Shown here piece after piece: positions 45,813-55,133 of a stretch of DNA of 64,000 nucleotides (position 1 is the first letter of the stretch; the number at the start of each line of letters is the position of its first letter). This DNA comes from Bacillus sp. S3 (GTDB lineage: Bacteria; Bacillota; Bacilli; Bacillales; Cytobacillaceae), in assembly GCF_005154805.1 (NCBI RefSeq), contig NZ_CP039727.1, positions 617,501 through 681,500 on the forward strand, written 5' to 3'. The translations under genes and the position numbers were made by a program. A model generated the notes under the pieces. That model ran no database searches, was not told the DNA's origin, and saw nothing but the letters and a program-made list of their open reading frames with translations.

Positions 45813-47234
45813 ATGCACCGAGGAATGGAAGCGATTCCACTTAATTGGCATGAGCAAATCATTAATCTTCTGGCAGAACGAATTGTTGTGGTCGATCGTG
45901 ACGGTATTATTCTCTATATAAATGAGGCTTATTGTGAGTTTTTAGGAACGACCGTTGCAGAGGCCATCAACCGCCCCGTACAAGATGTGATTGAAAATAC
46001 GCGTATGCACATCGTCGCTAAAACAGGCCAAAAAGAGCTTGCTGCAGTTCATCCGATAAACGGAAGTGAAATGGTTGCAAACCGCTTTCCGCTGATTGTA
46101 GATGGTGAAATCGTAGGCGCCTTAGGAACAGTGATGTTTCGTAATCCTGAGGAATGGCGGATGTATAAAACAAAGATTCAGAATCTGGCGGAAGAACTGA
46201 AATATTATAAAACAAAAGTGGAAAAAGAGTTAAAAAGTAAATACCATTTTCATGATTTAATTGGAAATAGTGCATCATTTCTCGCTGCAAAAAAACTAGC
46301 TGAACGTATCTCTGCCAGCAATTCTTCTGTGTTATTAACGGGTGAGTCAGGTACTGGGAAGGAATTATTTGCCCATGCCATTCACAACGATAGCGGTCGG
46401 TCGACCCTGCCATTTGTTGCCATCAACTGCGCATCGATTCCAGAGCATTTACTAGAATCAGAATTATTCGGCTATGATGAAGGGGCTTTTACCGGTGCGA
46501 AACGGGGCGGAAAGAAGGGGCAGTTTGAAGTTGCAAATAATGGAACCTTGTTTTTAGATGAAATCGGTGATATGCCGCTATCGATGCAAAGTAAGCTTTT
46601 GCGAGTTTTACAAGAAAAAGAAGTGCAGCGGGTAGGCGGACAAAAATCTGTCCCTATTGATGTCCGAATCATTGCTGCTACCCATCGCGATTTAGAAAAA
46701 ATGGTGGAAGAAGGGAAGTTCCGTCAGGATTTATATTACCGGTTAAATGTAATCAAAATCGAGATACCTCCACTAAGAAAGCGAAAAGCGGACATTCCAT
46801 TAATTTCTATGACACTATTGAAAAAGATGGAAGGTAAATTTTTTCGAAGAGGAATTGAACTTTCTACGGAGGTAGAACAAAGGCTGATGCAGCATACATG
46901 GCCGGGAAACATTCGTGAACTTGAAAATGTGCTTGAGCGGGCGATCAATGTGTTAGACGGTAAAATGATTGACGTATACCACCTGCCGCTATATTTACGA
47001 GACCAAGAGTTGGTGGCCAGCCACATGAACGAAACAAATACGGTTATGAAGGATCCTTTAGTAAATAAGCAACTATCGATCTCTCCATTAAAGGATGCGC
47101 TTGCCAAAGTTGAAAAGGAAGCGATTCTCCAAGCACTGGCCGTGACAAATGGAAATAAGCAGGATGCCGCCAAGCTGCTGGAAATAGGAAAAACCAGTTT
47201 TTATGAAAAATGCAAATTGCATGATATTAAATAG
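45813..47234 (+). CDS. Sigma-54-dependent activator with PAS sensor domain
   Basis: A 473-residue enhancer-binding protein. An N-terminal PAS domain (about 15-110), a coiled linker, an AAA+ domain with Walker A GESGTGKE (177-184), the sigma-54-contacting loop GAFTGA (224-229) and Walker B LFLDEIG (246-252), and a C-terminal Fis-type helix-turn-helix (about 430-473) are all visible. There is no receiver domain, so it should respond directly to a small molecule. It sits next to two sigma-54 promoters and is the obvious activator of scoAB-atoB and yxjC-yxjF, probably through the TTCCG-N6-CGGAA sites. The ribosome site is weak (AAGGGCG). Confidence 0.92.
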   Translation: MHRGMEAIPLNWHEQIINLLAERIVVVDRDGIILYINEAYCEFLGTTVAEAINRPVQDVIENTRMHIVAKTGQKELAAVHPINGSEMVANRFPLIVDGEIVGALGTVMFRNPEEWRMYKTKIQNLAEELKYYKTKVEKELKSKYHFHDLIGNSASFLAAKKLAERISASNSSVLLTGESGTGKELFAHAIHNDSGRSTLPFVAINCASIPEHLLESELFGYDEGAFTGAKRGGKKGQFEVANNGTLFLDEIGDMPLSMQSKLLRVLQEKEVQRVGGQKSVPIDVRIIAATHRDLEKMVEEGKFRQDLYYRLNVIKIEIPPLRKRKADIPLISMTLLKKMEGKFFRRGIELSTEVEQRLMQHTWPGNIRELENVLERAINVLDGKMIDVYHLPLYLRDQELVASHMNETNTVMKDPLVNKQLSISPLKDALAKVEKEAILQALAVTNGNKQDAAKLLEIGKTSFYEKCKLHDIK

Positions 47235-47385
47235 GAATGGGGCTTGGTTTCAAACTAATAAATTCTCTTGCTTATATGGATGAAAATTCCAATAAAAAGT
47301 ATATCTACCATATGGAAATAGTACTAACTGTAGTTTAAGATAAGAGAGAATAGGATAAATTCGACATAGTATGGGTGGGAGTCAG

Positions 47386-49011
47386 TTGGTTCTTTTAGAC
47401 TACATTATTAATCTCTCGATATTTTCACTATTAGTAAGTACGCCGTTAATCATTCGTTCATTCATTAATCTTAAACCGCTGAAGCAGGTTGATTTTTGGG
47501 TCGGATTGTATGGTGGAATTGTTTCGGTTATCCTCGTAGCGCTATCTTTTCAACAAAATGGGTACTCCTATGACATTCGCTACGCCCCAGTCATTCTGGT
47601 TTTTGCCTATTTTGGACCCGCACCAGGCTTTATTACCGGGATATTTGCTTTGACCTCCAGACTGTTTTCAAGTGGTCATTGGGGTCCGGCTATTATCGGA
47701 TGGACCATCATCATGATTGTTTTTTCTCTCATCCATTTGTATACAAAGCGTCTTACCCCTGTGAAAAAAAGTGTTATTTTATATGGAGCTTATCTATTCA
47801 TCTATGTAATCATTATACCCATCATATTTAACGTATTTAGAGATGAACCTTTCTTCCATTTTCAATATCTATTATTCGTGATGTTAGGTGTCATCATTGG
47901 GGTATTACTTATTGAGTCATATTTAAAGCTGTATCGCTTAAATAATCGATTATCGGAAATGTACAAAATGGTGGAGGCAAGTGAATCAAAGTACCGCCTT
48001 ATCGCAGAGAATACGTCTGACCTCATCATGGTGATGAATAAAGAGCAGTCGATCAGTTATTTCTCTCCTTCGCACGAGCATGTGTTAGGATTCCAATGCT
48101 GTGAACTGGAAAGGATTGAATTATGCAAGTTTATTCATCCGGACGATGTGACGAAGTTTCAAATGGCAATCTTGAAGATGTTTGAACAGAAAGAGTCCCA
48201 ATCATTGGAGTTTCGTTTGAAGCATAAGGAAGACCGCTGGATTGAAGTGGAGTCCCGCTGTATGCCTGTTAAAGGCGAAAAAGAAGCGATAGAGAATATC
48301 GTCCTGATCAGCCGTGATATCTCCGAACGGAAAAAATCCGAAGAAATTCTTTTGCAATCTGAAAAGCTCTCGATTGTCGGAGAATTAGCTGCCGGAGTAG
48401 CCCATGAAATTCGCAATCCTCTTACCACCATTAAAGGCTTTGTTCAATTATATAAAGCGGAAAATAGTTCGATTGAATATAATGACCTGCTTTTAAGTGA
48501 ATTAGAAAGGATTGAAAGTATTACTAGCGGACTTCTCACATTGGGGAAACCGCAAGCCGTGCAGCTCAACGTAATTGATGTAAGAGACTTAATTGAAAAT
48601 ACACTCGAGTTATTATCACCCCAGGCTCTTTTGAACAACATTCAATTTAACTTACAGTTTGAGGAATCATCATTTATGATTACAGGGGAAAAGAATCAAT
48701 TAAAGCAGGTGTTCTTAAATATTTTCAAGAACGCGATAGAGGCAATGCCGCAGGGCGGAGACATTCAGGTTAACCTTCGAAAGGGGCTGACAGATGAGTG
48801 CATTATTTCTGTTCAAGATCAAGGCTGCGGCATCCCCGAGGAATTACTGCCTCGCTTAGGTGAGCCTTTCTATAGTTTAAAAGAAAAAGGAACAGGACTC
48901 GGCATCATGATCTGCCACAAAATCCTAAAACAGCACCACGGCAGCATAGTCTATAAAAGCAAATTAAAAGAAGGAACCATAGTCGAAATAAAACTGCCAT
49001 TGGCAAGTTGA
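47386..49011 (+). CDS. Membrane PAS histidine kinase with 5TM-Lyt sensor (KinB-like)
   Basis: About 541 residues. Six N-terminal membrane helices of the 5TMR-LYT type (APVILVFAYFGPAPGFITGIFAL is typical), a PAS domain (about 198-315), HisKA with the phospho-acceptor histidine in VAHEIRNPLTTIKGF (about residue 340) and an HATPase domain (FKNAIEAMPQGG, DQGCGIPEE, GTGLGI). The layout resembles the membrane sporulation kinases KinB/KinD. The TTG at 47386 has GGGTGGGAG just before it; an ATG at 47371 overlaps that site. No partner regulator is adjacent, so it may be a phosphorelay kinase. Confidence 0.85.
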   Translation: MVLLDYIINLSIFSLLVSTPLIIRSFINLKPLKQVDFWVGLYGGIVSVILVALSFQQNGYSYDIRYAPVILVFAYFGPAPGFITGIFALTSRLFSSGHWGPAIIGWTIIMIVFSLIHLYTKRLTPVKKSVILYGAYLFIYVIIIPIIFNVFRDEPFFHFQYLLFVMLGVIIGVLLIESYLKLYRLNNRLSEMYKMVEASESKYRLIAENTSDLIMVMNKEQSISYFSPSHEHVLGFQCCELERIELCKFIHPDDVTKFQMAILKMFEQKESQSLEFRLKHKEDRWIEVESRCMPVKGEKEAIENIVLISRDISERKKSEEILLQSEKLSIVGELAAGVAHEIRNPLTTIKGFVQLYKAENSSIEYNDLLLSELERIESITSGLLTLGKPQAVQLNVIDVRDLIENTLELLSPQALLNNIQFNLQFEESSFMITGEKNQLKQVFLNIFKNAIEAMPQGGDIQVNLRKGLTDECIISVQDQGCGIPEELLPRLGEPFYSLKEKGTGLGIMICHKILKQHHGSIVYKSKLKEGTIVEIKLPLAS

Positions 49012-49021
49012 GAATAATAGT

Positions 49022-49079
49022 AAGGGTGTCAGGCACCACCCGTGGACAATGTCCACGAATGGTGCCTGACACCCTTTAT
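49022..49079. repeat. GGTGTCAGGCACC-family repeat, copy 9a (full palindrome)
   Basis: AAGGGTGTCAGGCACCA, inner CGTGGACA-A-TGTCCACG, then TGGTGCCTGACACCCTT. This is the best example of the complete two-level structure. It lies between convergent genes. Confidence 0.95.
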
Positions 49080-49096
49080 ACTATGTGCGGATTGCA

Positions 49097-49115
49097 AATG
49101 GTGCCTGACACCCTA
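49097..49115. repeat. GGTGTCAGGCACC-family repeat, copy 9b (solitary arm)
   Basis: ATGGTGCCTGACACCCTA stands alone 17 bases after copy 9a. The CTA at 49113-49115 is the complement of the TAG stop codon of the IclR-type gene. Confidence 0.9.
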
Positions 49116-49850
49116 TGATTTGGTTTTGAGTTTGGAGGTGATCCGCAGTCCGTATTCGATTACTTTTTCGGTTAATAGGTTTTGTTTTTCTTCTGTTACA
49201 TTGTAATTGACATAACCGATGCTTAGTGCGCCGATGAGTTCGTTCATTTGATTAAAGAGCGGGGCCGCGACGGCAGAGGTGCCCGGTGTTCTCTCACCGT
49301 GACTCTCTCCAAATCCTTGTTTTCGAACCTTTCTTAATAATTGCAAGAAATCCTCTTTATCCTCCACTGGCACCAATGAATCAACAATTAGGGCTGCCTC
49401 CTTCATCGGCATATTTGCGAGCATCACTTTATTTGCCGCCCCAATATGCAAAGGAATTCGGATCCCAAGTTGGTCATAGATACGGATAGGGTTATGCGGA
49501 CAATCGATTCTTTCGACGACCAGCGATTCTAACCCAGTTGGTTTACTAAAGTAAACACTTTCCTCCACTTCACGCATTAACTGCTCCATTTCGGGACGTA
49601 TCAGCCCTACAAAATCAAAGGTATCATACATTTGCAATCCGTATTCTAGCCATGTGTTCCCCATTGAATAGAGTTTCAGCTCGGGATCCTGTTGGATTAA
49701 CCCATGTGATTTCATCGATTGCAAAAGCCGGTGCATCGTACTAACCGGTAAGTCACATTCCTTCGACAAATCGGTAATCGAGTACCATTTTTTCGTTTCA
49801 TTTCTAGCAAGAACTTTGATTACTTGCATAGCCCTATCAATTGTCTGCAC
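49113..49850 (-). CDS. IclR-family transcriptional regulator
   Basis: A 245-residue regulator. The N-terminal winged helix (MQTIDRAMQVIKVLA ... YSITDLSKECDLPVSTMHRLLQSMKSHGLI) and the C-terminal IclR effector domain (LHIGAANKVMLANMP, GFGESHGERTPGTSAVAAPLFN, IGALSIGYVNYN) are complete. It is divergent from the amidinotransferase/permease genes and probably controls them through the palindrome that overlaps their -10 region. Its stop codon is part of a repeat arm. The effector is unknown. Confidence 0.9.
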   Translation of the reverse strand: MQTIDRAMQVIKVLARNETKKWYSITDLSKECDLPVSTMHRLLQSMKSHGLIQQDPELKLYSMGNTWLEYGLQMYDTFDFVGLIRPEMEQLMREVEESVYFSKPTGLESLVVERIDCPHNPIRIYDQLGIRIPLHIGAANKVMLANMPMKEAALIVDSLVPVEDKEDFLQLLRKVRKQGFGESHGERTPGTSAVAAPLFNQMNELIGALSIGYVNYNVTEEKQNLLTEKVIEYGLRITSKLKTKS

Positions 49851-49931
49851 AGTATCATCCCCATAAAATTTATCTCTTTCAATAGAAAGTTATTAATTTG
49901 ATTTATCTGTTATCAGTAAATTCGAAATATA

Positions 49932-49969
49932 TTGACATGCGTTTCTTGCTCCTATAATATCATATTATA
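49932..49969 (+). promoter_or_regulatory. Promoter with 17-base palindrome over the -10 (likely IclR operator)
   Basis: TTGACA (49932-49937) and TATAAT (49953-49958) are 15 bases apart, a short spacer suggesting activator or repressor control. TATAATAT-C-ATATTATA (49953-49969) is a perfect 8-1-8 palindrome covering the -10. Confidence 0.65.
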
Positions 49970-50024
49970 AGTTTTCCTGTCAGGGGAAATGCATTCCATT
50001 ATACGGAAAAGGGAGGAAAAAAAC

Positions 50025-50891
50025 TTGGTATCGTCGATGTACAAAAAACTAAATACTGTAATCGTTAAACACCCAAAGGATGCCTTTCAGAGTCAAGAGC
50101 ATCTGCGAAATGAATGGAAGAAATTCAACTATATAAATGAACCTAATTTTATGAAGGCACAGAATGAATATGAACAGTTTCTTTCGATTATGAAGGAACA
50201 TGTGGGCCAAATTGAGTTTTTACCAGTATCCGAACGGGTCGGCTTGGATTCTCTTTATGCCCACGACCCTGTTAAGTTCACGAAAAAGGGCGCGATTATA
50301 TTAAAATCAGGAAAAAAACTGCGTCAGCCGGAAGCAGAAGTGTATAAGGAATTTTTACAAGAAAAGGAGATTCCAATATTAGGTGAATTGTCTGGTGATG
50401 CGGTTGCCGACGGTGGGGATCTTGTTTGGCTGGATGATCGTACATTATTAATTGGGCGCGGTTATCGAACAAATGACGAGGCAATCCGCCAAATCAAGGA
50501 GATGACAAAGGATTTAGTCGACGAATGTATAGTTGTTCAGCTGCCGCATGACCACGGGGAAGAAGAGTGTCTGCATCTGATGTCTTTTATCAGTATTGTA
50601 GATGAAAACTTGGCAGTTGTTTATTCGCGACTCATGCCTGTCTTTCTAAGGCAAATGCTAATTGAGCGCGGTTTTCAACTGATTGAAGTACCAGATAATG
50701 AATACGGCCGGCTTGGCTGCAACGTACTTGCTTTAGCACCAAGAGTTTGTGTTATGGCTTATGGAAGCCCTTACACAAAGGAACAGTTAATCGAAGCAGG
50801 AGCAACTGTCTATGAATATGAAGGAAATGAAATCTCTTATTTAGGAACAGGAGGACCAACATGCTTAACATGTCCAGTAAGTCGCGGGTAG
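50025..50891 (+). CDS. Amidinotransferase-fold hydrolase (DDAH/arginine-deiminase-like), first of two
   Basis: A 288-residue enzyme of the guanidino-modifying superfamily. Motifs are AHDPVKF, GDAVADGGDLVWLDD (substrate-binding Asp), HLMSFISIV (catalytic His in HL) and a C-terminal GTGGPTCLTCPVSR, whose cysteine should be the nucleophile. Family members hydrolyse methylarginines or arginine, or transfer amidino groups; the substrate here cannot be read. GGGAGG lies eight bases before the TTG at 50025; the ATG at 50037 is an alternative. It is followed closely by a second enzyme of the same fold. Confidence 0.82.
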   Translation: MVSSMYKKLNTVIVKHPKDAFQSQEHLRNEWKKFNYINEPNFMKAQNEYEQFLSIMKEHVGQIEFLPVSERVGLDSLYAHDPVKFTKKGAIILKSGKKLRQPEAEVYKEFLQEKEIPILGELSGDAVADGGDLVWLDDRTLLIGRGYRTNDEAIRQIKEMTKDLVDECIVVQLPHDHGEEECLHLMSFISIVDENLAVVYSRLMPVFLRQMLIERGFQLIEVPDNEYGRLGCNVLALAPRVCVMAYGSPYTKEQLIEAGATVYEYEGNEISYLGTGGPTCLTCPVSRG

Positions 50892-50914
50892 AACAAATGA
50901 AGGGAGGAGCCAAC

Positions 50915-51676
50915 ATGTTTAAAAACACGATTGTCAAAACACCTGGGGAAAGTTATGTCAACGGATTAACGACTTCCGATTTAGGGATTCCTAATTTGGA
51001 AAAAGCATTAGAACAGCATGCTGCATATATTGATGCATTGAAGACATGCGGGGTAGATGTGACCATCCTGCCTAGCAATAACGAATATCCGGACTCGACA
51101 TTCGTTGAGGATACCGCTGTGCTGACACCGGGCTTTGCGGTTATTAGCAATCCAGGCGCTCTTACCCGTAATGGAGAGATTCAAGAAATGGAACCTGCAG
51201 TCAAGTCATTCTATGAAAATATTTACTATATAAAAGCTCCCGGAACGCTGGATGGCGGCGATATTTTACAAATAGAGGATCATTTTTATATTGGAATATC
51301 TGCAAGGACAAACCAGCAGGGAGCTGAGCAATTAAAACAAATTTTAGAATTAGAAAACTATAAAGCTACTATTGTTCATTTAGATAAGTTCTTTCATTTA
51401 AAAACTGGAATTGCCTATTTAGGAAACCAAACGATTGTTGTGGCCGGGGAGTTTATCGACCATCCGGATTTCAATTCTTATTCAAAAATTATTGTCCCTC
51501 CTGAGGAAGAGTATGCGGCAAATTGTATTCGCGTGAATGATTATGTCATCATTCCGGCGGGATACCCGGTTACAAAACAACAAATTAACGATGCTGGCTA
51601 TCAAACCATTGAGCTTGAAATGTCGGAATTTCGAAAATTAGATGGTGGATTAAGCTGCTTGTCATTACGGTTTTAG
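50915..51676 (+). CDS. Dimethylarginine dimethylaminohydrolase-like enzyme, second of two
   Basis: A 253-residue DDAH-type protein. The motifs STFVEDTAVL, GTLDGGDIL, HLKTGIAYLG and the C-terminal DGGLSCLSLRF (nucleophilic Cys near the end) match bacterial N(omega),N(omega)-dimethylarginine dimethylaminohydrolases, which release citrulline and dimethylamine. GGGAGG lies before the ATG at 50915. The frame is open further upstream but overlaps the first enzyme. Together with that enzyme, a permease and RocB it suggests catabolism of an arginine-like compound. Confidence 0.87.
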   Translation: MFKNTIVKTPGESYVNGLTTSDLGIPNLEKALEQHAAYIDALKTCGVDVTILPSNNEYPDSTFVEDTAVLTPGFAVISNPGALTRNGEIQEMEPAVKSFYENIYYIKAPGTLDGGDILQIEDHFYIGISARTNQQGAEQLKQILELENYKATIVHLDKFFHLKTGIAYLGNQTIVVAGEFIDHPDFNSYSKIIVPPEEEYAANCIRVNDYVIIPAGYPVTKQQINDAGYQTIELEMSEFRKLDGGLSCLSLRF

Positions 51677-51715
51677 GAACAATCTGCACAGCACAATACG
51701 AGGGGTGTGAGAAGG

Positions 51716-53155
51716 ATGGTCGGACAAGAGGGTCAGGAAAATCAATTGAATCGGTCCATGAAACGGCGGCACTTATTTATGCTTTCGTTAGGGGGAGTTA
51801 TTGGAACGGGGCTGTTTCTAAACGCAGGTTATACGATTAATCAGGCGGGAGCAGGAGGAGCTTTAATAGGGTATTTATTTGGCGGGATCATTTTATACCT
51901 TGTCATGGTGTGCTTGGGGGAGCTTGCGGTTCATATGCCTGTTACTGGCTCTTTTCAAACGTACGCTAGTAAATTTATCAGTCCATCGGCGGGATTTTCG
52001 TTAGGGTGGATGTATTTTATTGGATCGGCCACAACGGCAGGGGTTGAGTTTACCGCTGCCGGTATCTTGATGAAACGCTGGTTTCCGGATATCTCTGTCT
52101 GGATTTGGTGTGCTATTTTTATTGCATTGTTATTTGTCCTTAATGCCTTGACGACAAGAGGCTTTGCAGAAGCCGAGTATTGGTTTGCCGGCATTAAAGT
52201 AGTGGCAGTTATTTTCTTTATTATTATTGGGGCCGGGGCTATTTTTGGTGTGATTCCCTTAGAAAACAGACCCGCGCCATTTTTAGAGAATTTAGCACCC
52301 ACTGGTTTATTTCCAGCAGGGATTGCGATTCTGTTTGTTACAATGATGAATGTTATCTTTTCCTACCAAGGGTCGGAGCTAATCGGGATTGCGGCTGGAG
52401 AAAGTGAGGAGCCTCAGAAAAATATCCCTCGTGCCATTCGAAATGTTCTTATTAGAATTATCGTCTTTTATCTTGCATCGATTATTATCTTATCTGCCAT
52501 ATTTCCTACCAAGGAACTCGGTTTATTAGAAAGCCCATTTGTGACATTGATGGATTTAGCGGGGATTCCTTTCGCACCGGATATTATGAATTTTGTCATC
52601 CTGACGGCGATTTTATCAGTAGGAAACTCGTGTATTTATGCATCAACACGTCTGCTTTGGGCGATGGCGCATGATGGGATGGCACCGAAGCTGTTTGGAA
52701 AATTGTCCAAACGCAAGGTTCCCTTTACAGCCCTTGTGTTTACAATGATTTTCTCTCTATTATCTTTACTGACAAGCGTTGTAGCAGCTGATACAGTGTT
52801 TGTTCTATTAATGTCTATCGCAGGGATTTCGGTTACGATTTCTTGGATCGGTATTGCCCTCTCGCAATTGATGTTCCGTCGTAAATACCTAAAGGCCGGC
52901 GGGAAATTAGAGGACTTACAGTACAAAGTTCCTTTTTATCCATTAATCCCGCTCATTTGTATCATTTTCTGTGTCTCAATCCTAATATTCCTGGCATTCG
53001 ACCCAACCCAATTAGTTGGCCTCCTAGTCGGCATAGGATTCCTACTCACCTGCTACCTATTCTATTACATTAAAAACAAAAAAAGCGGGCAGACCAGCCC
53101 AGAAATAGAAACGGAAACGAACTCGGGAACGAACTCGGAAACGAAAACACTATAG
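51716..53155 (+). CDS. Amino-acid permease (APC/AAT family)
   Basis: A 479-residue, 12-helix amino-acid permease. KRRHLFMLSLGGVIGTGLFLNAG is the strongly conserved N-terminal motif of the AAT group (RocE/RocC, LysP, GabP), followed by VTGSFQTYA and YQGSELIGIAAGESEEPQK. The GESxxP motif and the operon context fit a cationic or guanidino amino acid as substrate. The hydrophilic tail ends in Glu/Thr/Asn-rich short repeats. GAGGGGTG fits the ATG at 51716. Confidence 0.88.
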   Translation: MVGQEGQENQLNRSMKRRHLFMLSLGGVIGTGLFLNAGYTINQAGAGGALIGYLFGGIILYLVMVCLGELAVHMPVTGSFQTYASKFISPSAGFSLGWMYFIGSATTAGVEFTAAGILMKRWFPDISVWIWCAIFIALLFVLNALTTRGFAEAEYWFAGIKVVAVIFFIIIGAGAIFGVIPLENRPAPFLENLAPTGLFPAGIAILFVTMMNVIFSYQGSELIGIAAGESEEPQKNIPRAIRNVLIRIIVFYLASIIILSAIFPTKELGLLESPFVTLMDLAGIPFAPDIMNFVILTAILSVGNSCIYASTRLLWAMAHDGMAPKLFGKLSKRKVPFTALVFTMIFSLLSLLTSVVAADTVFVLLMSIAGISVTISWIGIALSQLMFRRKYLKAGGKLEDLQYKVPFYPLIPLICIIFCVSILIFLAFDPTQLVGLLVGIGFLLTCYLFYYIKNKKSGQTSPEIETETNSGTNSETKTL

Positions 53156-53164
53156 AGAGTTACT

Positions 53165-53216
53165 AAAGGGTGTCAGGCACCATTCGTGGACAGTGTCCAC
53201 CCTAGATGGACACTGC
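53165..53216. repeat. GGTGTCAGGCACC-family repeat, copy 10 (single outer arm)
   Basis: AAAGGGTGTCAGGCACCATT, then CGTGGACAGTGTCCAC and ATGGACACTG modules. It is nearly identical in arrangement to copy 7. Confidence 0.9.
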
Positions 53217-53279
53217 TCGAACTGATGGGTGCTGTCCCTATTTTCTTATTATCATTTTGTTGAAGGAGTTATGGTGTGA

Positions 53280-54917
53280 ATGGAACAGCTTATGTGGGGA
53301 ACGCCAGAGGCATTGCGCCGTTTATTGTGTGAAGTGGTGAGTTGGAAGAGTATGACGTTAACAGAGGGAGAGCGTGAATTTCCCTTAAAGGTTCGAGCGA
53401 AGCTTCAGGAATTGGCTTATTATAAGGAAAACCCTAATTTTTTGTCTCTTCATGACGTTGATTTGGATCGGCATTTTTTAACGGCTTTGTATAAGCATCC
53501 TGATGCATTGGAAACGATTGTTTTGATTAGTCATTTTGATACGGTGAATACTGAAGAATATGGTGACATTGAGGAGTTTGCTTATCAGCCGGAGGAATTA
53601 ACCAAATTACTTCTAAGCAGAATGGATGAGTTGCCGGAGAATGCCCAACAAGATTTGAAATCGGGTGAGTATTTATTCGGACGCGGTACCATGGATATGA
53701 AAATGGGGCTTGTCATGCATATGGGGTTGATCGAAAAAGCAGCTGCTGAACAATGGCCGATTAATCTTCTCCTTTTGACTGTTCCGGATGAAGAAGTCAA
53801 TTCCGCCGGTATGCGTGCAGCAGTGACTAAACTATTAGAATTAAAAGAAGTGCATCAACTTTCCTATAGCCTTTTCTTAAATGGGGAGCCAGTATTTTCA
53901 CAAGAACCAGGTGATCGAAATTATTATGTGTATTCCGGTTCAATAGGTAAAATCATGCCATCGGCTCTTTTTTACGGGAAAGAGACACATGTGGGGGAAC
54001 CTCTAAGTGGAATTACCGCTCCATATATTGCATCATTTTTGACCCAACGGATGGAATGGAATCAGAGTCTACAAGAGACGGTGAAGGGAGAAACAACACC
54101 ACTGCCGGTTACCCTTCAGCAAAAGGATTTAAAGCTGGAGTATTCGGTTCAAACCCCTTACCGGGCAGCCGCCTTGTATAATGTGTTTTTAATGGAACGA
54201 AATGCTGACGAAATCATGCGGATTTTTGAAACTGTTGCGGCAGATGCAGCTAGAGCCTGTAATCTTGCGTATAGGGAGGTTTGTAAAGCACAAGCCGTAG
54301 ATGCGCTCCGAGAAGTCAGGGTCATACGTTATGAGGAGTTGCAAGAACATGCGATTCATAAATATGGTCCCGATTTTGTGGAGGGTGTCAAAGCGGCGGT
54401 AAATAAACATACAGAGTGGGACGACCGGGAAAAGTCATTCCGAATCGCCGATACTCTGATGATTGAGTGTCAAGAACTGGCCCCGGCTATGGTCCTGCTA
54501 TTTGCGCCGCCATACTACCCTGCGGTTAATTCTTCTGCAAATGCACTGGTTAAGCAGTGTGTTGAATACGTGAAAAAGCAGGGTCTTCAACAATTTGGTT
54601 TAGATGTGGGGCAAGTACATTATTTCAATGGTATCAGCGATTTAAGCTATGTAAATTATCAGGACCTGGAGGATGGATGGACGGCCTTCAAAGCAAATAC
54701 ACCAGTATGGGGCCGAAGCTACAGTATCCCATTTGCCGCAATGGCTGAGTTGCAGGCCCCTGTCTTGAATGTTGGTCCATTTGGAAAAGACGCTCACAAA
54801 CGGACAGAGCGTCTGCATATAAAAAATGCATTTGAGGAAGTCCCTGCTCTTGTCGAAGGGATGATCAGAGAGGTCATTTCCGGTAATCTTTCCACTATTT
54901 CCACTTGTTCAGAGTGA
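53280..54917 (+). CDS. rocB: RocB-type M20 peptidase-like protein
   Basis: A 545-residue protein of the M20 metallopeptidase family, long form. The motifs LISHFDTVN, FGRGTMDMKMGLVMHMG and LTVPDEEVNSAGMRAA carry the metal-ligand positions (His, Asp, Glu). The C-terminal FYPPYYPAVN-like AAPPYYPAVNSS and GPFGKDAHKRTERLH are characteristic of RocB, a protein encoded with arginine-degradation genes in Bacillus but of unproven activity. GAAGGAG lies 11 bases before the ATG. Its place after two DDAH-like enzymes and a permease supports an arginine-related role. Confidence 0.87.
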   Translation: MEQLMWGTPEALRRLLCEVVSWKSMTLTEGEREFPLKVRAKLQELAYYKENPNFLSLHDVDLDRHFLTALYKHPDALETIVLISHFDTVNTEEYGDIEEFAYQPEELTKLLLSRMDELPENAQQDLKSGEYLFGRGTMDMKMGLVMHMGLIEKAAAEQWPINLLLLTVPDEEVNSAGMRAAVTKLLELKEVHQLSYSLFLNGEPVFSQEPGDRNYYVYSGSIGKIMPSALFYGKETHVGEPLSGITAPYIASFLTQRMEWNQSLQETVKGETTPLPVTLQQKDLKLEYSVQTPYRAAALYNVFLMERNADEIMRIFETVAADAARACNLAYREVCKAQAVDALREVRVIRYEELQEHAIHKYGPDFVEGVKAAVNKHTEWDDREKSFRIADTLMIECQELAPAMVLLFAPPYYPAVNSSANALVKQCVEYVKKQGLQQFGLDVGQVHYFNGISDLSYVNYQDLEDGWTAFKANTPVWGRSYSIPFAAMAELQAPVLNVGPFGKDAHKRTERLHIKNAFEEVPALVEGMIREVISGNLSTISTCSE

Positions 54918-54919
54918 CA

Positions 54920-54977
54920 AATGGTGTCAGGCACCATAAATGGACATTTGTCCACTAGCGGTGACTGACACCATTTT
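54920..54977. repeat. GGTGTCAGGCACC-family repeat, copy 11 (diverged right arm)
   Basis: AAATGGTGTCAGGCACCA, inner TGGACA-TT-TGTCCA, then GGTGACTGACACCATTT, in which one base of the arm has changed. It lies just after the rocB stop. Confidence 0.9.
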
Positions 54978-55075
54978 TTAGGTATTGGAATAGACATTTC
55001 ATTGATTGGTATTTATTGATTACTAAACAATTGATTGACTAGGATAAAATGGGCGAAGAAAAGTTAAATTCCGAC

Positions 55076-55104
55076 TTGACTCATTGGAATAAATGTATTA
55101 AAAT
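55076..55104 (+). promoter_or_regulatory. tcyP promoter with CymR-like element
   Basis: TTGACT (55076-55081) and TAAAAT (55099-55104) are 17 bases apart. The spacer contains ATTGGAATAAATGTATT, reminiscent of CymR sites (AT-rich with GGAATT). CymR control is inferred from the known regulation of tcyP. Confidence 0.5.
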
Positions 55105-55133
55105 TTTCAATAAATTAAACAAGGGGGATTATT

